Source: Bacteroidales bacterium (GTDB lineage Bacteria; Bacteroidota; Bacteroidia; Bacteroidales; VadinHA17). From it: a stretch of DNA of 64,000 bases. The notes below the pieces were generated by a model. It was not told the origin of the DNA. It saw nothing but the letters and a program-made list of their open reading frames with translations, and ran no database searches. Shown here one piece after another: positions 57,008 to 64,000 of the stretch. The stretch lies in the NCBI GenBank assembly GCA_025454795.1, contig JALONT010000003.1:1-64000 (forward strand), read 5' to 3'. A program made the position numbers and the translations under genes. Each line of letters opens with the position of its first letter. Position 1 is the stretch's first letter.

Positions 57008-57494
57008 CTTACACTGAGAAACACAAAGAAGACACAGAGAACCACAGAGTAGACAAAGAAGTATCTATATAATAATATTATGGAAAGAAATGAAATTACC
57101 CGGAAAATTATTGGATGTGCAATCGAAGTACATAAAATCCTTGGTCCTGGATTACTGGAATCTGCTTATGAAGAGTGTTTGTCTTTTGAATTAAAAAAAG
57201 TTGGATTAAGCATAAAAAGGCAAGTACCAACACCTGTGGTATACAAAGATGTAAAGCTAGAGTGCGGTTATCGGATAGATATTCTGATTGAAGATACTGT
57301 TGTTCTTGAATTAAAAGTTGTCGATGAATTTAATCCTGTGCATGAGGCGCAAATTCTGACTTATATGAAATTTTCAAGAAAGCAAATCGGATTAATGATA
57401 AATTTCAATGTAACCATACTTAAAAATGGAATCAGGAGATTTATTTTTTAATCTCTGTGGAACTCTGCGCCTGCTCTGTGGAACTCTGTGTAAC
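57008..57494 (+). mobile_element. candidate GxxExxY cassette with inverted terminal repeats
   Basis: A 44-base stretch left of the GxxExxY gene (57008-57051) and a 44-base stretch right of it (57451-57494) are inverted repeats, matching at 31 of 44 positions. The outer ends read TTACAC and GTGTAA. The gene fills the space between them. The cassette lies between two envelope genes and has no transposase. The arms use the same CTCTGTG units as the solo hairpins, so part of the match comes from unit periodicity. Confidence 0.4.
57080..57451 (+). CDS. GxxExxY protein (PD-(D/E)XK-like family)
   Basis: The 123-residue protein has the family motif GPGLLESAYEECL at about residues 22-34. A nuclease-like core with ECGYRIDILIEDTVVLELKVV around residues 54-74 has an aspartate and an ExK pair as in PD-(D/E)XK folds. 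The biological role of these small proteins is not established, and they often occur in several copies per genome. The ATG at 57080 follows a short AT-rich leader after the left repeat. The stop codon touches the right repeat. No toxin, methylase or transposase lies beside it. Confidence 0.9.
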   Translation: MERNEITRKIIGCAIEVHKILGPGLLESAYEECLSFELKKVGLSIKRQVPTPVVYKDVKLECGYRIDILIEDTVVLELKVVDEFNPVHEAQILTYMKFSRKQIGLMINFNVTILKNGIRRFIF

Positions 57495-57524
57495 AATAGA
57501 ATAACTATAAATCTCCAGTTGATC

Positions 57525-59549
57525 TTGACAAAAAAATATATAATATTATTCAAAGCGGTTAAATTTGGATTTACTTATTATAGAAAAGCAATCTTATTTA
57601 TCACTGCTATTATTCTTAGCGGCATTTCTTTCTGCCAGAATGAAAAGCTCTCGGAAATAATAATAAATATTGCCGAGGATATGGCATCAGAAGAATCGGA
57701 TCCTGAAGCTGCATCGCTCTTTATCGAACAGCTTCAGGAGCTGGCAGATAATCCTGTCAGGATCAACTCGGACGATGAAACAGAAATATCCCGTCTTTTC
57801 TTTCTATCTGATTTTCAAATTAAAGCACTGGCAAACCATGTCAGGTCCTCCGGAAAGATAGTATCCGTTTATGAATTAGCCGGCATTCCCGGGTTCGACC
57901 GTCAGAGTGCCGAACTGGTTATACCGTTTATTTCCCTTGAAGCCCGCACATTCAGCATCAGTGATTCAATAAGAATAAGAAACACCCTGTTATCCAATCT
58001 GATCTTCAAACCCGGAGAAAAAGACACTGCGTCTCCGGGCTCCCCCCTGAAAATCCTGACTAAGTACAGGTTCCTTGCCGGACATCTTGAAGGAGGTTTT
58101 ACATTTGAAAAAGATCCGGGAGAAACATTCTTTACCGGATCCCCGCCGCTTCCTGATTTCCTTTCCGCACATCTTGCCTGGTCAGCTAAAGGGATCATCA
58201 GGAAGATAATTGTCGGTGATTTTGCAGCAAGGTTCGGGCAAGGCACAAATATTAATACCGGAATCCGAACAGCTATATCGTTGACGGCTCCAGGTTATAT
58301 GCCGGGAAGGGACGAAATAAAAGCCTACACTTCAACTGATGAAAATAACTATTTCAGGGGTGCGGCGGCCGAATTCGCCTTCCGGAAAATCGGGCTTTTG
58401 CTTTTCTGGTCACAAAATAAAATTGACGCAGCCATTGGATCAGTATCAGATACGTCAATGTTTTTCATTGAAAACCTTTATCTCTCCGGACTGCACAATA
58501 CCTCATCATCCATGCTTAAAAGAGATGCGCTGACTGAGAATACCTATGGAATGAACTTTACATGTAATTTCAGCTCCGTAAAGGCAGGACTGAGCCTGTC
58601 GGAAAACAGGTTTTCCCTTCCTTTTAATTCTGAGAAAGAGAATCCGGAAAAGCTTTTCGATTTCGAAGGAACCCGAAACAGAATTGTTTCAGCTTATTAT
58701 AACAGTTTGATCAACAGAATATTATTATATGGGGAATTCTCCATGAACTTTCCCCGGAATTTTGCTCTCATTCAGGGTATAACCTTAAGACCTTCAGACA
58801 GGCTTTCAATAAATTTCCTTTACAGAAACTATACTCCGGGATTTACTACCTTCCACGGTAATGGACCTGGAAGCGGTTCTTCCACAAGTAATGAACAGGG
58901 ATTGCTCGGCAACTTTACTTTTGAAGCAGCCAGGCATTTCTTTATAAGTGCCGGTTGCGATATAAGCAAACATCCATGGCTAAGATACAGATCCAGCTTC
59001 CCATCATTGGGAAAAAAGGAGGAGATCCGTCTGAGATATCTTCCATCGGAAAAAATCACATTTGACCTCTCTTATTACTTCAGGTACTCAATGTACAATA
59101 ATGTTGAAACCACTGGTATTGCAGGTGTTGAAGAGAACAGAAGCAGGACAATCAAAGTTCAGATAAAATATTCACCGAATGAATCCCTTTCAGCTGCCAC
59201 CCGTATCGATCATAAAGTTGCAGAACCATCCGGCAGCAAGGGTACACTGTTATCGCAGGATTTAATCTGGAGGTGCCGGCAAGTACCCGTTACACTATGG
59301 TTCAGGTACTGTATATTCAGTACCCGTGATTGGGATTCAAGGCTTTACACTTATGAAAATGACCTTCTCTACAGTTTTAGTATCCCGGCTCTTTCAGGTG
59401 AAGGAAGCAGAAGCTATGCAATGTTAAAATGGGAAGTGGGTGATTATGCTGAACTGAGAGTCAAATACAGCATTACCTCCCTGATTGAAAATGTAAACGA
59501 TTTTCAGGACAGGGATGAAGTTAAGATGCAATTCCGGGTTTGGTTCTGA
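57525..59549 (+). CDS. helix-hairpin-helix protein with outer-membrane barrel
   Basis: The track begins at 57426, inside the GxxExxY gene, and its first 30 residues are translated repeat. TTG codons at 57519 and 57525 precede a better N-terminus with a signal-like helix (AILFITAIILSGISFC). I use 57525, giving 675 residues, with low certainty on the start. Residues about 55-140 look like paired helix-hairpin-helix modules (LFFLSDFQIKALANHV, VYELAGIPGFDRQSAELV), and the rest is barrel-like. Such HhH/barrel proteins are common in Bacteroidota and not understood. An exact DNA-related role is unlikely outside the cell. Confidence 0.72.
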   Translation: MTKKYIILFKAVKFGFTYYRKAILFITAIILSGISFCQNEKLSEIIINIAEDMASEESDPEAASLFIEQLQELADNPVRINSDDETEISRLFFLSDFQIKALANHVRSSGKIVSVYELAGIPGFDRQSAELVIPFISLEARTFSISDSIRIRNTLLSNLIFKPGEKDTASPGSPLKILTKYRFLAGHLEGGFTFEKDPGETFFTGSPPLPDFLSAHLAWSAKGIIRKIIVGDFAARFGQGTNINTGIRTAISLTAPGYMPGRDEIKAYTSTDENNYFRGAAAEFAFRKIGLLLFWSQNKIDAAIGSVSDTSMFFIENLYLSGLHNTSSSMLKRDALTENTYGMNFTCNFSSVKAGLSLSENRFSLPFNSEKENPEKLFDFEGTRNRIVSAYYNSLINRILLYGEFSMNFPRNFALIQGITLRPSDRLSINFLYRNYTPGFTTFHGNGPGSGSSTSNEQGLLGNFTFEAARHFFISAGCDISKHPWLRYRSSFPSLGKKEEIRLRYLPSEKITFDLSYYFRYSMYNNVETTGIAGVEENRSRTIKVQIKYSPNESLSAATRIDHKVAEPSGSKGTLLSQDLIWRCRQVPVTLWFRYCIFSTRDWDSRLYTYENDLLYSFSIPALSGEGSRSYAMLKWEVGDYAELRVKYSITSLIENVNDFQDRDEVKMQFRVWF

Positions 59550-59552
59550 ATA

Positions 59553-59608
59553 GTCTTGCGGTCGTGCAGTCATGTGGTCATGCAGTCATGCAGTCTTGCA
59601 GTCATGCA
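59553..59608. repeat. seven-copy 8-bp tandem array
   Basis: Seven consecutive 8-mers fit GTC(A/T/G)TG(C/T)(A/G): GTCTTGCG, GTCGTGCA, GTCATGTG, GTCATGCA, GTCATGCA, GTCTTGCA and GTCATGCA. The array lies between the convergent HhH gene and recJ. An imperfect hairpin AGGCTGCGG/CCGTAGCCT (59617-59644) follows and may act as a terminator. Confidence 0.85.
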
Positions 59609-59652
59609 GGGAGTACAGGCTGCGGGCTTTGCCATCCGTAGCCTCAAAAGCT

Positions 59653-61371
59653 TTATTTATCCGGTGTTTTTATATCGCGGATATTAAGCTGCAGGTTCCT
59701 GCTGCCACGGAATTCATTCATCTCCAATGAATAACAGATATCGAAGGGATTACCTCCTTTAATATATTCAAAGTAATCAGCCTGTCCGAATGCTATGGCA
59801 GGGAAAGTCATTGTTCCTGTTGATTCCTGGCAAAGTTCAAGTTTGAGGTGTTCCCCGTTAGATCCTACCATGCGTCCGGTTCCGCTGTCAAAGACATTCC
59901 TGGAAATGAATATGGGGGACATATTTTCAGGTCCAAAAGGCTGGAACTGGCTCATAACTTTAAAGTACTCTTCGTTTATTTCAGAGAAGGAGAGTTCGGT
60001 GTCAATGAAAATCCTTGGTAAGAGCTGATCTTCTGATATAGTATCGTTCACATACTGCTCAAACCTTTCAATGAATTGCTGGATGTTCTCTTTTTTCAGT
60101 GTAAGTCCTGCTGCGTACATATGTCCTCCAAAACTTTCAAGCAGGTCGGAGCAAGCTTCTATTGCCTGGTAAAGATCATAACCCTGGACCGATCTTGCAG
60201 AACCGGTTGCAAAACCATTCGATTCAGTAAGGATGACGGTTGGTCTGTAATAGGTTTCGATGAGTCTGGAAGCAACTATGCCGATAACCCCTTTTTTCCA
60301 TGATGGGTTGTAAAGGACTGTCGTTTTTGAATTTACTCTCCGCTGATCTTCAGATATCATCCTCATTGCTTCGCTGGTGATTGAGCGGTCGACACTTCTT
60401 CTTTCGATATTGAAGCTGTTGATCTCTTTGCTGAAACCCGTGGCCAGTTTTGTATCACTGGAGATAAGAAGCTCCACAGCTTTGCCTCCTGTTTCCATCC
60501 TTCCTGCAGCATTGATCCTTGGACCGATTTTAAATACAATATCTTCAATTGTAAGGACTCTGAATACTTCAGCCTCCTTTATAATCTCCTTTAAACCTGT
60601 CCTCGGGGCTTCATTCAGTTGTTTAAGACCAAAATATGCCAGGATCCTGTTTTCTCCGGTTATGGGAACAATATCAGATGCTATGCTCACAGCAACAAGG
60701 TCAAGGTAATGGGCAATTGAGCTGAAAGGAGTACCCTGTATCTTCGAATATGCATGAATAAGCTTGAAACCTACACCGCATCCTGACAGCTCTTTATAGG
60801 GATAGCTGCATCCTGGTTGCTTGGGATCAAGGACAGCAATCGCTTTAGGGATCTCATCGCCGGGATAATGGTGGTCGCAGACTATCACATCGATCCCTTT
60901 TGTCCTTGCGTACCCGATCTTTTCAACTGCTTTTATTCCACAGTCGAGAGTTATGACTACTTTGCAGTTGTTCTGGAAAGCAAAATCTACTCCCTGGAAT
61001 GAAACGCCATAACCCTCCTTATATCTGTCAGGTATGTAATATTCCACATTTGAATACTGTTCTTTAAGGAATGAATATACAAGGGCTACTGCCGTGGTGC
61101 CGTCAACATCATAATCGCCGTAAACAAGTATTTTCTCATTTTTTTTGATTGCAGTTGATAGTCTTTCGACCGCTATATTCATATCCTTCATCAGAAAAGG
61201 ATCATGAAGGTAATCAAGACCTGGATTAAAAAATGCCCTGGCTTCATCCGGAGAAGTTATACTCCTTTGCACCATAAGATTTGCAAGTGATTCAGATACA
61301 CCCAGTGCTTCTGCCAGCTGTTTTACAACCACAATATCTCCCCTCTCCTTAATTACCCATCTTTTTTCCAT
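59653..61371 (-). CDS. recJ: single-stranded-DNA exonuclease RecJ
   Basis: RecJ digests single-stranded DNA 5' to 3' in recombination and repair. The 572-residue protein shows the DHH-family motifs LVYGDYDVDGTTAVAL (about residue 80), VITLDCGIK, VCDHHYPGDEIPKA (about 165) and VAVSIASDIVPI. The DHHA1 part has FGGHMYAAGLTL, and an OB-like end is present. Its ATG shares one base with the lipB stop, so it is coupled to lipA-lipB. The pairing of recJ with lipoate genes looks incidental. Confidence 0.95.
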   Translation of the reverse strand: MEKRWVIKERGDIVVVKQLAEALGVSESLANLMVQRSITSPDEARAFFNPGLDYLHDPFLMKDMNIAVERLSTAIKKNEKILVYGDYDVDGTTAVALVYSFLKEQYSNVEYYIPDRYKEGYGVSFQGVDFAFQNNCKVVITLDCGIKAVEKIGYARTKGIDVIVCDHHYPGDEIPKAIAVLDPKQPGCSYPYKELSGCGVGFKLIHAYSKIQGTPFSSIAHYLDLVAVSIASDIVPITGENRILAYFGLKQLNEAPRTGLKEIIKEAEVFRVLTIEDIVFKIGPRINAAGRMETGGKAVELLISSDTKLATGFSKEINSFNIERRSVDRSITSEAMRMISEDQRRVNSKTTVLYNPSWKKGVIGIVASRLIETYYRPTVILTESNGFATGSARSVQGYDLYQAIEACSDLLESFGGHMYAAGLTLKKENIQQFIERFEQYVNDTISEDQLLPRIFIDTELSFSEINEEYFKVMSQFQPFGPENMSPIFISRNVFDSGTGRMVGSNGEHLKLELCQESTGTMTFPAIAFGQADYFEYIKGGNPFDICYSLEMNEFRGSRNLQLNIRDIKTPDK

Positions 61372-62108
61372 CAGATATTTATATTAGTCCAGTTCAGATC
61401 AAAGACTTCCCCGAGTCTCTTTCTGACTATGTTTTTTACTTTTTCAATATTTTGTTTCATTCCCATCTCTTTTTCAAGGGATGTGACCCCTTTATCTGTG
61501 AAACCGCAGGGATTAATATGGTTAAAATAAGCAAGGTCGGTATTAACATTGAAGGCAAATCCATGCATTGTCACAAATCTGCTGGCCTTAACTCCTATTG
61601 CACATATCTTTCTTGCTTTTCCCTGAATATCCGGGTCAAGCCATACTCCAGTTCCCCCCTCAAGCCGTGAGCCGGACAGACCATACTCTCCGATGGTTTT
61701 TAATATGGCCTCCTCGATGCGGAAAACATATTCTTTCAAACCTATCCTGATTGCCTCCAGATCAAAAATCGGATATCCGACAATCTGACCCGGACCATGA
61801 TAGGTAATATCTCCGCCTCTGTCGATCCTGTAGAATTTTGCATCCCTTGCACGGAGCTGAATATAATCCAGAAGCAGGTTGTTTTCTGAGCCACTTTTTC
61901 CAAGTGTATATACATGAGGGTGCTCAACAAAGATCAAAGTGCCAGGTTTCGAATTACTTTCCGCACCATTTTTTTTGTTATCCACAAGTTCTTTAAAGAC
62001 TTCAGCCTGATAGTCCCAGGTTTCTTTATAATCCTTCAGGCCAATGTCCTCATATTTAACGCTATAGCTCAAATAATATCCTCTCTTTCTGCTGTTGTAA
62101 TATAACAA
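61371..62108 (-). CDS. lipB: octanoyltransferase LipB
   Basis: LipB moves octanoate from acyl carrier protein to lipoyl domains. The protein has VEHPHVYTLGKSG, RGGDITYHGPGQIVGYPIFDL and KICAIGVKASRFVTMHGFAFN. INPCGFTDKGVTS carries the catalytic cysteine. The annotated start at 62108 is a TTG; another TTG at 62072 (SYSVKYEDIGLKDY) gives a length (233) closer to relatives, so the first 12 residues may not be real. It lies directly after lipA. Confidence 0.93.
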   Translation of the reverse strand: MLYYNSRKRGYYLSYSVKYEDIGLKDYKETWDYQAEVFKELVDNKKNGAESNSKPGTLIFVEHPHVYTLGKSGSENNLLLDYIQLRARDAKFYRIDRGGDITYHGPGQIVGYPIFDLEAIRIGLKEYVFRIEEAILKTIGEYGLSGSRLEGGTGVWLDPDIQGKARKICAIGVKASRFVTMHGFAFNVNTDLAYFNHINPCGFTDKGVTSLEKEMGMKQNIEKVKNIVRKRLGEVFDLNWTNINI

Positions 62109-62111
62109 ATA

Positions 62112-62966
62112 TTAACCGGATCTTACATGTTTCTCAGCATGAAAAGAGGATCGGACAAGTGGATTACTTTCCACAAAATCAAAACCCTTCTCAAGTGCCG
62201 ATTCCCTGTATTCATTAAACCTGTCGGGAGAAATATATTCTGCCACATCAATATGAGCCGGTGACGGTTTAAGATATTGCCCAAGAGTCAGAATTCTGCA
62301 TCCTGCATGGAAAAGATCATCTATGGTTTCATATATTTCATCCTCTTTCTCCCCGAGTCCAAGCATAAATCCCGACTTGGCAGTTTTCCCCATCTGAGAA
62401 ATATATTTTATAACGGTAAGGCTTCTGTCATATTTTGCTTTTGTGCGGATTATTGGAGTTAATCTTCGAACTGTTTCTATGTTATGAGAAATAACATCCG
62501 GGCCTTCATCAATTATCTTTTGTATATTTTCCGGATTGCCGTCAAAATCAGGGATGAGAGTCTCTATTGTGGTTCCCGGATTTATTCTTTTCACAGAATG
62601 GATCACCTCAGCCCAGAATGATGATCCGCCATCGGGAAGATCATCCCGGTCGACAGATGTTATCACGCAATGCCGGAGTTTCAGCGTCTTAATTGCTTTT
62701 GCAAGACGCTGAGGTTCATTTGGATCAGGGGGCAGCGGTTTTCCTGTTTTCGTATTACAGAATTTGCATGCTCTGGTGCAGATATCGCCGAGGATCATGA
62801 AAGTTGCCGTGCCTGCATTCCAGCATTCACCTATATTAGGACAGTTACCGCTTGTACAGATTGTGTGAAGATGATTATTCTCAACAAGCCTTTTGACCCT
62901 GGAATAATTTTCCCCGCTTGCCCTCTGCATTTTAAACCATGCCGGTAATCGCCTGAGTCGTTCCAT
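62112..62966 (-). CDS. lipA: lipoyl synthase LipA
   Basis: LipA inserts two sulfur atoms into the octanoyl chain using radical SAM chemistry. The 284-residue enzyme has both cluster motifs. The auxiliary set is CTSGNCPNIGEC (about residues 37-48) and the radical SAM set is CTRACKFC (about 62-69). It ends with PLVRSSFHAEKHV. It begins the lipA-lipB-recJ unit, with a -7-like TACCTTTG at 62986-62993. Confidence 0.96.
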   Translation of the reverse strand: MERLRRLPAWFKMQRASGENYSRVKRLVENNHLHTICTSGNCPNIGECWNAGTATFMILGDICTRACKFCNTKTGKPLPPDPNEPQRLAKAIKTLKLRHCVITSVDRDDLPDGGSSFWAEVIHSVKRINPGTTIETLIPDFDGNPENIQKIIDEGPDVISHNIETVRRLTPIIRTKAKYDRSLTVIKYISQMGKTAKSGFMLGLGEKEDEIYETIDDLFHAGCRILTLGQYLKPSPAHIDVAEYISPDRFNEYRESALEKGFDFVESNPLVRSSFHAEKHVRSG

Positions 62967-62985
62967 CTATATAATTATTGAGACT

Positions 62986-62993
62986 CAAAGGTA
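62986..62993 (-). promoter_or_regulatory. possible -7 element of lipA
   Basis: TACCTTTG on the minus strand, 20 bases before the lipA ATG, fits TAnnTTTG. The -33 TTG is not visible, so confidence is limited. Confidence 0.4.
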
Positions 62994-63197
62994 CAAAAAC
63001 TCTGTGTTTCCGGATGCTAATATGTGGATCGCTTTATGTCAGGAGAAAAACTCATTCTGAATAAGCCATAAGAAACCGGGAGTTTCATAAAGCCAAAAAT
63101 ATATTATATTTGCCTGATCTGAAAAACTTTAACTCTGAACAGATAAAATTTTTCAACAATTGAAAACTCATTCTAAAAGCTACTCAAATTCCCACGC

Positions 63198-63271
63198 ACT
63201 CACCCCCTCACGTCCCCCACTCTACGGCGTAGAGAGGGGGATACCTGAGCTTAGCGAAGGAGGGGGTGAGT
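63198..63271. repeat. two-tier palindrome in the 458-bp lipA-63425 gap
   Basis: Outer arms ACTCACCCCCTC (63198-63209) and GAGGGGGTGAGT (63260-63271) match perfectly. Inside them CCCCCACTCTAC pairs with GTAGAGAGGGGG across GGC with one A-A mismatch. The rest of the gap (62967-63424) is AT-rich and has only a lone TATATTTG at 63105-63112. The arms share a core with the repeat at 54004-54075. Confidence 0.75.
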
Positions 63272-63424
63272 ACATATGAAAAACATATGAATCACTATAT
63301 TTTATTAAATAAATCAATAATATAATTTCAGCCCCTTTTTTGAAAAGAAGCTTTTTAAAATTGCTGAAAAACACTAAGTTATTTTGAATTTTTAAATTTT
63401 AATCGGACACTAGTGATAGATTAT

Positions 63425-63874
63425 ATGGATAATTTACCCGAAATTAAAAAAATTGAGATTGAAGACAATACCCTTAAAGATCTGAACATAACCAGTAAAT
63501 GGACAATGTTTCTTGCCATTCTCGGATTTATTTTTACAGGAATTATGGTAATCATTGGTTTATTCGCAGGAGTATTCCTGGCAGTTTTCAAAGCCGGTGA
63601 TTCACCTGTCGGATTTCCGGAATGGCTTATTTTTGTGATAATCCTGATCTTTGCAGTACTCTACTTCTTCCCGGTACTTTATCTGTTCAGGTTTTCAAAA
63701 CATACATCAAATGCAGTAAAGACTCTCGACAAACATGAACTTCATAAAGCTTTTAGAAACCTGAGATCTTATTATGTGTATACAGGTATCTTATTAATTG
63801 TTGTCCTGGTAATTTATGTAGTTGGCTTTATTGTAGCAGGAGCTTCAGTTGCATTTCTGAAGGACCTTGGATAG
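63425..63874 (+). CDS. small membrane protein (DUF5362-like)
   Basis: The track begins with a GTG at 63413, but the ATG at 63425 (MDNLPEIKKIEIED) looks like the natural start and gives 149 residues. Three or four membrane helices are visible (TMFLAILGFIFTGIMVII, WLIFVIILIFAVLYFFPVLY, YYVYTGILLIVVLVIYVV). A short cytoplasmic-type loop KHTSNAVKTLDKHELHKAFRNLRSY lies before the last helix. It resembles Bacteroidota DUF5362 proteins; the function is unknown. Confidence 0.65.
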   Translation: MDNLPEIKKIEIEDNTLKDLNITSKWTMFLAILGFIFTGIMVIIGLFAGVFLAVFKAGDSPVGFPEWLIFVIILIFAVLYFFPVLYLFRFSKHTSNAVKTLDKHELHKAFRNLRSYYVYTGILLIVVLVIYVVGFIVAGASVAFLKDLG

Positions 63875-63882
63875 AGGATTAC

Positions 63883-63922
63883 ACCTTAACGCCTTTATAC
63901 CTTATCGCCTTTATACCTTTTA
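63883..63922. repeat. 16-bp tandem repeat before the aminotransferase
   Basis: ACCTTAACGCCTTTAT and ACCTTATCGCCTTTAT follow each other directly, and a third partial copy (ACCTTTT) ends just before the ATG at 63925. The copies occupy the leader and probably influence start-site context. Confidence 0.7.
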
Positions 63923-63924
63923 GT

Positions 63925-64000
63925 ATGAGTACAGCATATTTCAACGGAAAGTTCCTTCCCAAAGAAGAAGTAAAAATCAGTCCTGATGACCGGGGATTTC
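63925..64000 (+). CDS. class IV aminotransferase, N-terminal fragment
   Basis: The visible 25 codons read STAYFNGKFLPKEEVKIS and PDDRGF after the start methionine. This is the usual beginning of PLP-dependent class IV enzymes such as D-alanine or branched-chain aminotransferase. The gene continues beyond the window, so the substrate group cannot be decided. It follows the tandem repeat at 63883-63922. Confidence 0.78.
   Translation, partial: MSTAYFNGKFLPKEEVKISPDDRGF

Noticed and set aside
57080-57451. GxxExxY gene as a restriction enzyme or toxin
   Set aside because: No methylase, antitoxin or specificity gene is adjacent, so only the family name is supported.
59553-59608. Short periodic array considered as a CRISPR
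   Set aside because: Units are 8 bp with no unique spacers and no cas genes lie nearby.

Overview
This 64 kb window reads as a chromosomal segment of a member of the Bacteroidota, most likely an environmental, anaerobic-type Bacteroidales/Marinilabiliales-like lineage. The exact taxon cannot be fixed from sequence alone. The reasons are a SusC/SusD pair, a type IX secretion (T9SS) C-terminal sorting tail, lipoproteins with acidic residues after the lipobox, and AT-rich promoters of the Bacteroidota form (TTG, 18-20 nt, TAnnTTTG). Typical Bacteroidota neighbourhoods are also present: coaX-OMP-lptC-CBS protein, hpt-adk-obg, fbp opposite aspartokinase, and polyprenol-mannose transferase-pyrC. 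No rRNA, tRNA, CRISPR array, prophage or transposase gene was seen.

Layout. 1-4.8 kb: a minus-strand surface/glycan operon (beta-barrel protein, GT39-like membrane glycosyltransferase, GtrA flippase-like protein, single-POTRA Omp85 barrel). 5.0-7.1 kb: GT2 polyprenol-phosphate sugar transferase and dihydroorotase. 7.2-13.3 kb: aspartokinase, fructose-1,6-bisphosphatase and Mfd. 13.4-17.4 kb: coaX, an outer-membrane barrel, lptC and a CNNM/CorC-type CBS protein, closed by a strong bidirectional terminator. 17.5-24.4 kb: a four-gene SusC/SusD/lipoprotein/Calx-beta lipoprotein operon with no carbohydrate-active enzyme. 24.7-26.9 kb: a DUF3109 protein and cofactor-independent phosphoglycerate mutase.

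27.4-42.7 kb is the most distinctive region. It is a tightly packed six-gene minus-strand unit: a nucleotide-translocase-like membrane protein with a HEAT-like tail, a membrane sensor SpoIIE/PP2C phosphatase, a membrane-anchored nSTAND NTPase with WD40 propeller, an outer-membrane barrel, a surface lipoprotein, and a 1.6-kilo-residue T9SS-exported repeat/Omp28-like protein. The parts span cytoplasm, inner membrane, outer membrane and cell surface, so they look like one envelope-crossing sensing or effector apparatus. I do not recognise it as a named system.

42.9-55.2 kb: parE-parC-aroK, a MutS-like membrane ATPase, a Rossmann-type protein, plsC, lipoate ligase, a PAP2 phosphatase, obg, adk and hpt. 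55.4-59.5 kb: purE, an outer-membrane barrel and an HhH/beta-barrel protein, with a GxxExxY (PD-(D/E)XK-like) gene set between them inside imperfect inverted repeats. 59.6-64 kb: lipA-lipB-recJ, a small membrane protein, and the start of a class IV aminotransferase cut by the window end.

Between genes the window is littered with short palindromic or tandem elements: CTCTGTG/CACAGAG hairpins, CTAAGTCACAAAG hairpins, GAGGGGGTGAG arms, ATCCGCC/GGCGGAT palindromes and 8-bp GTCATGCA arrays. Several are unlike ordinary terminators and probably belong to dispersed repeat families. The six-frame track often starts ORFs at TTG or GTG; where an in-frame ATG fits better I have moved the start and said so.
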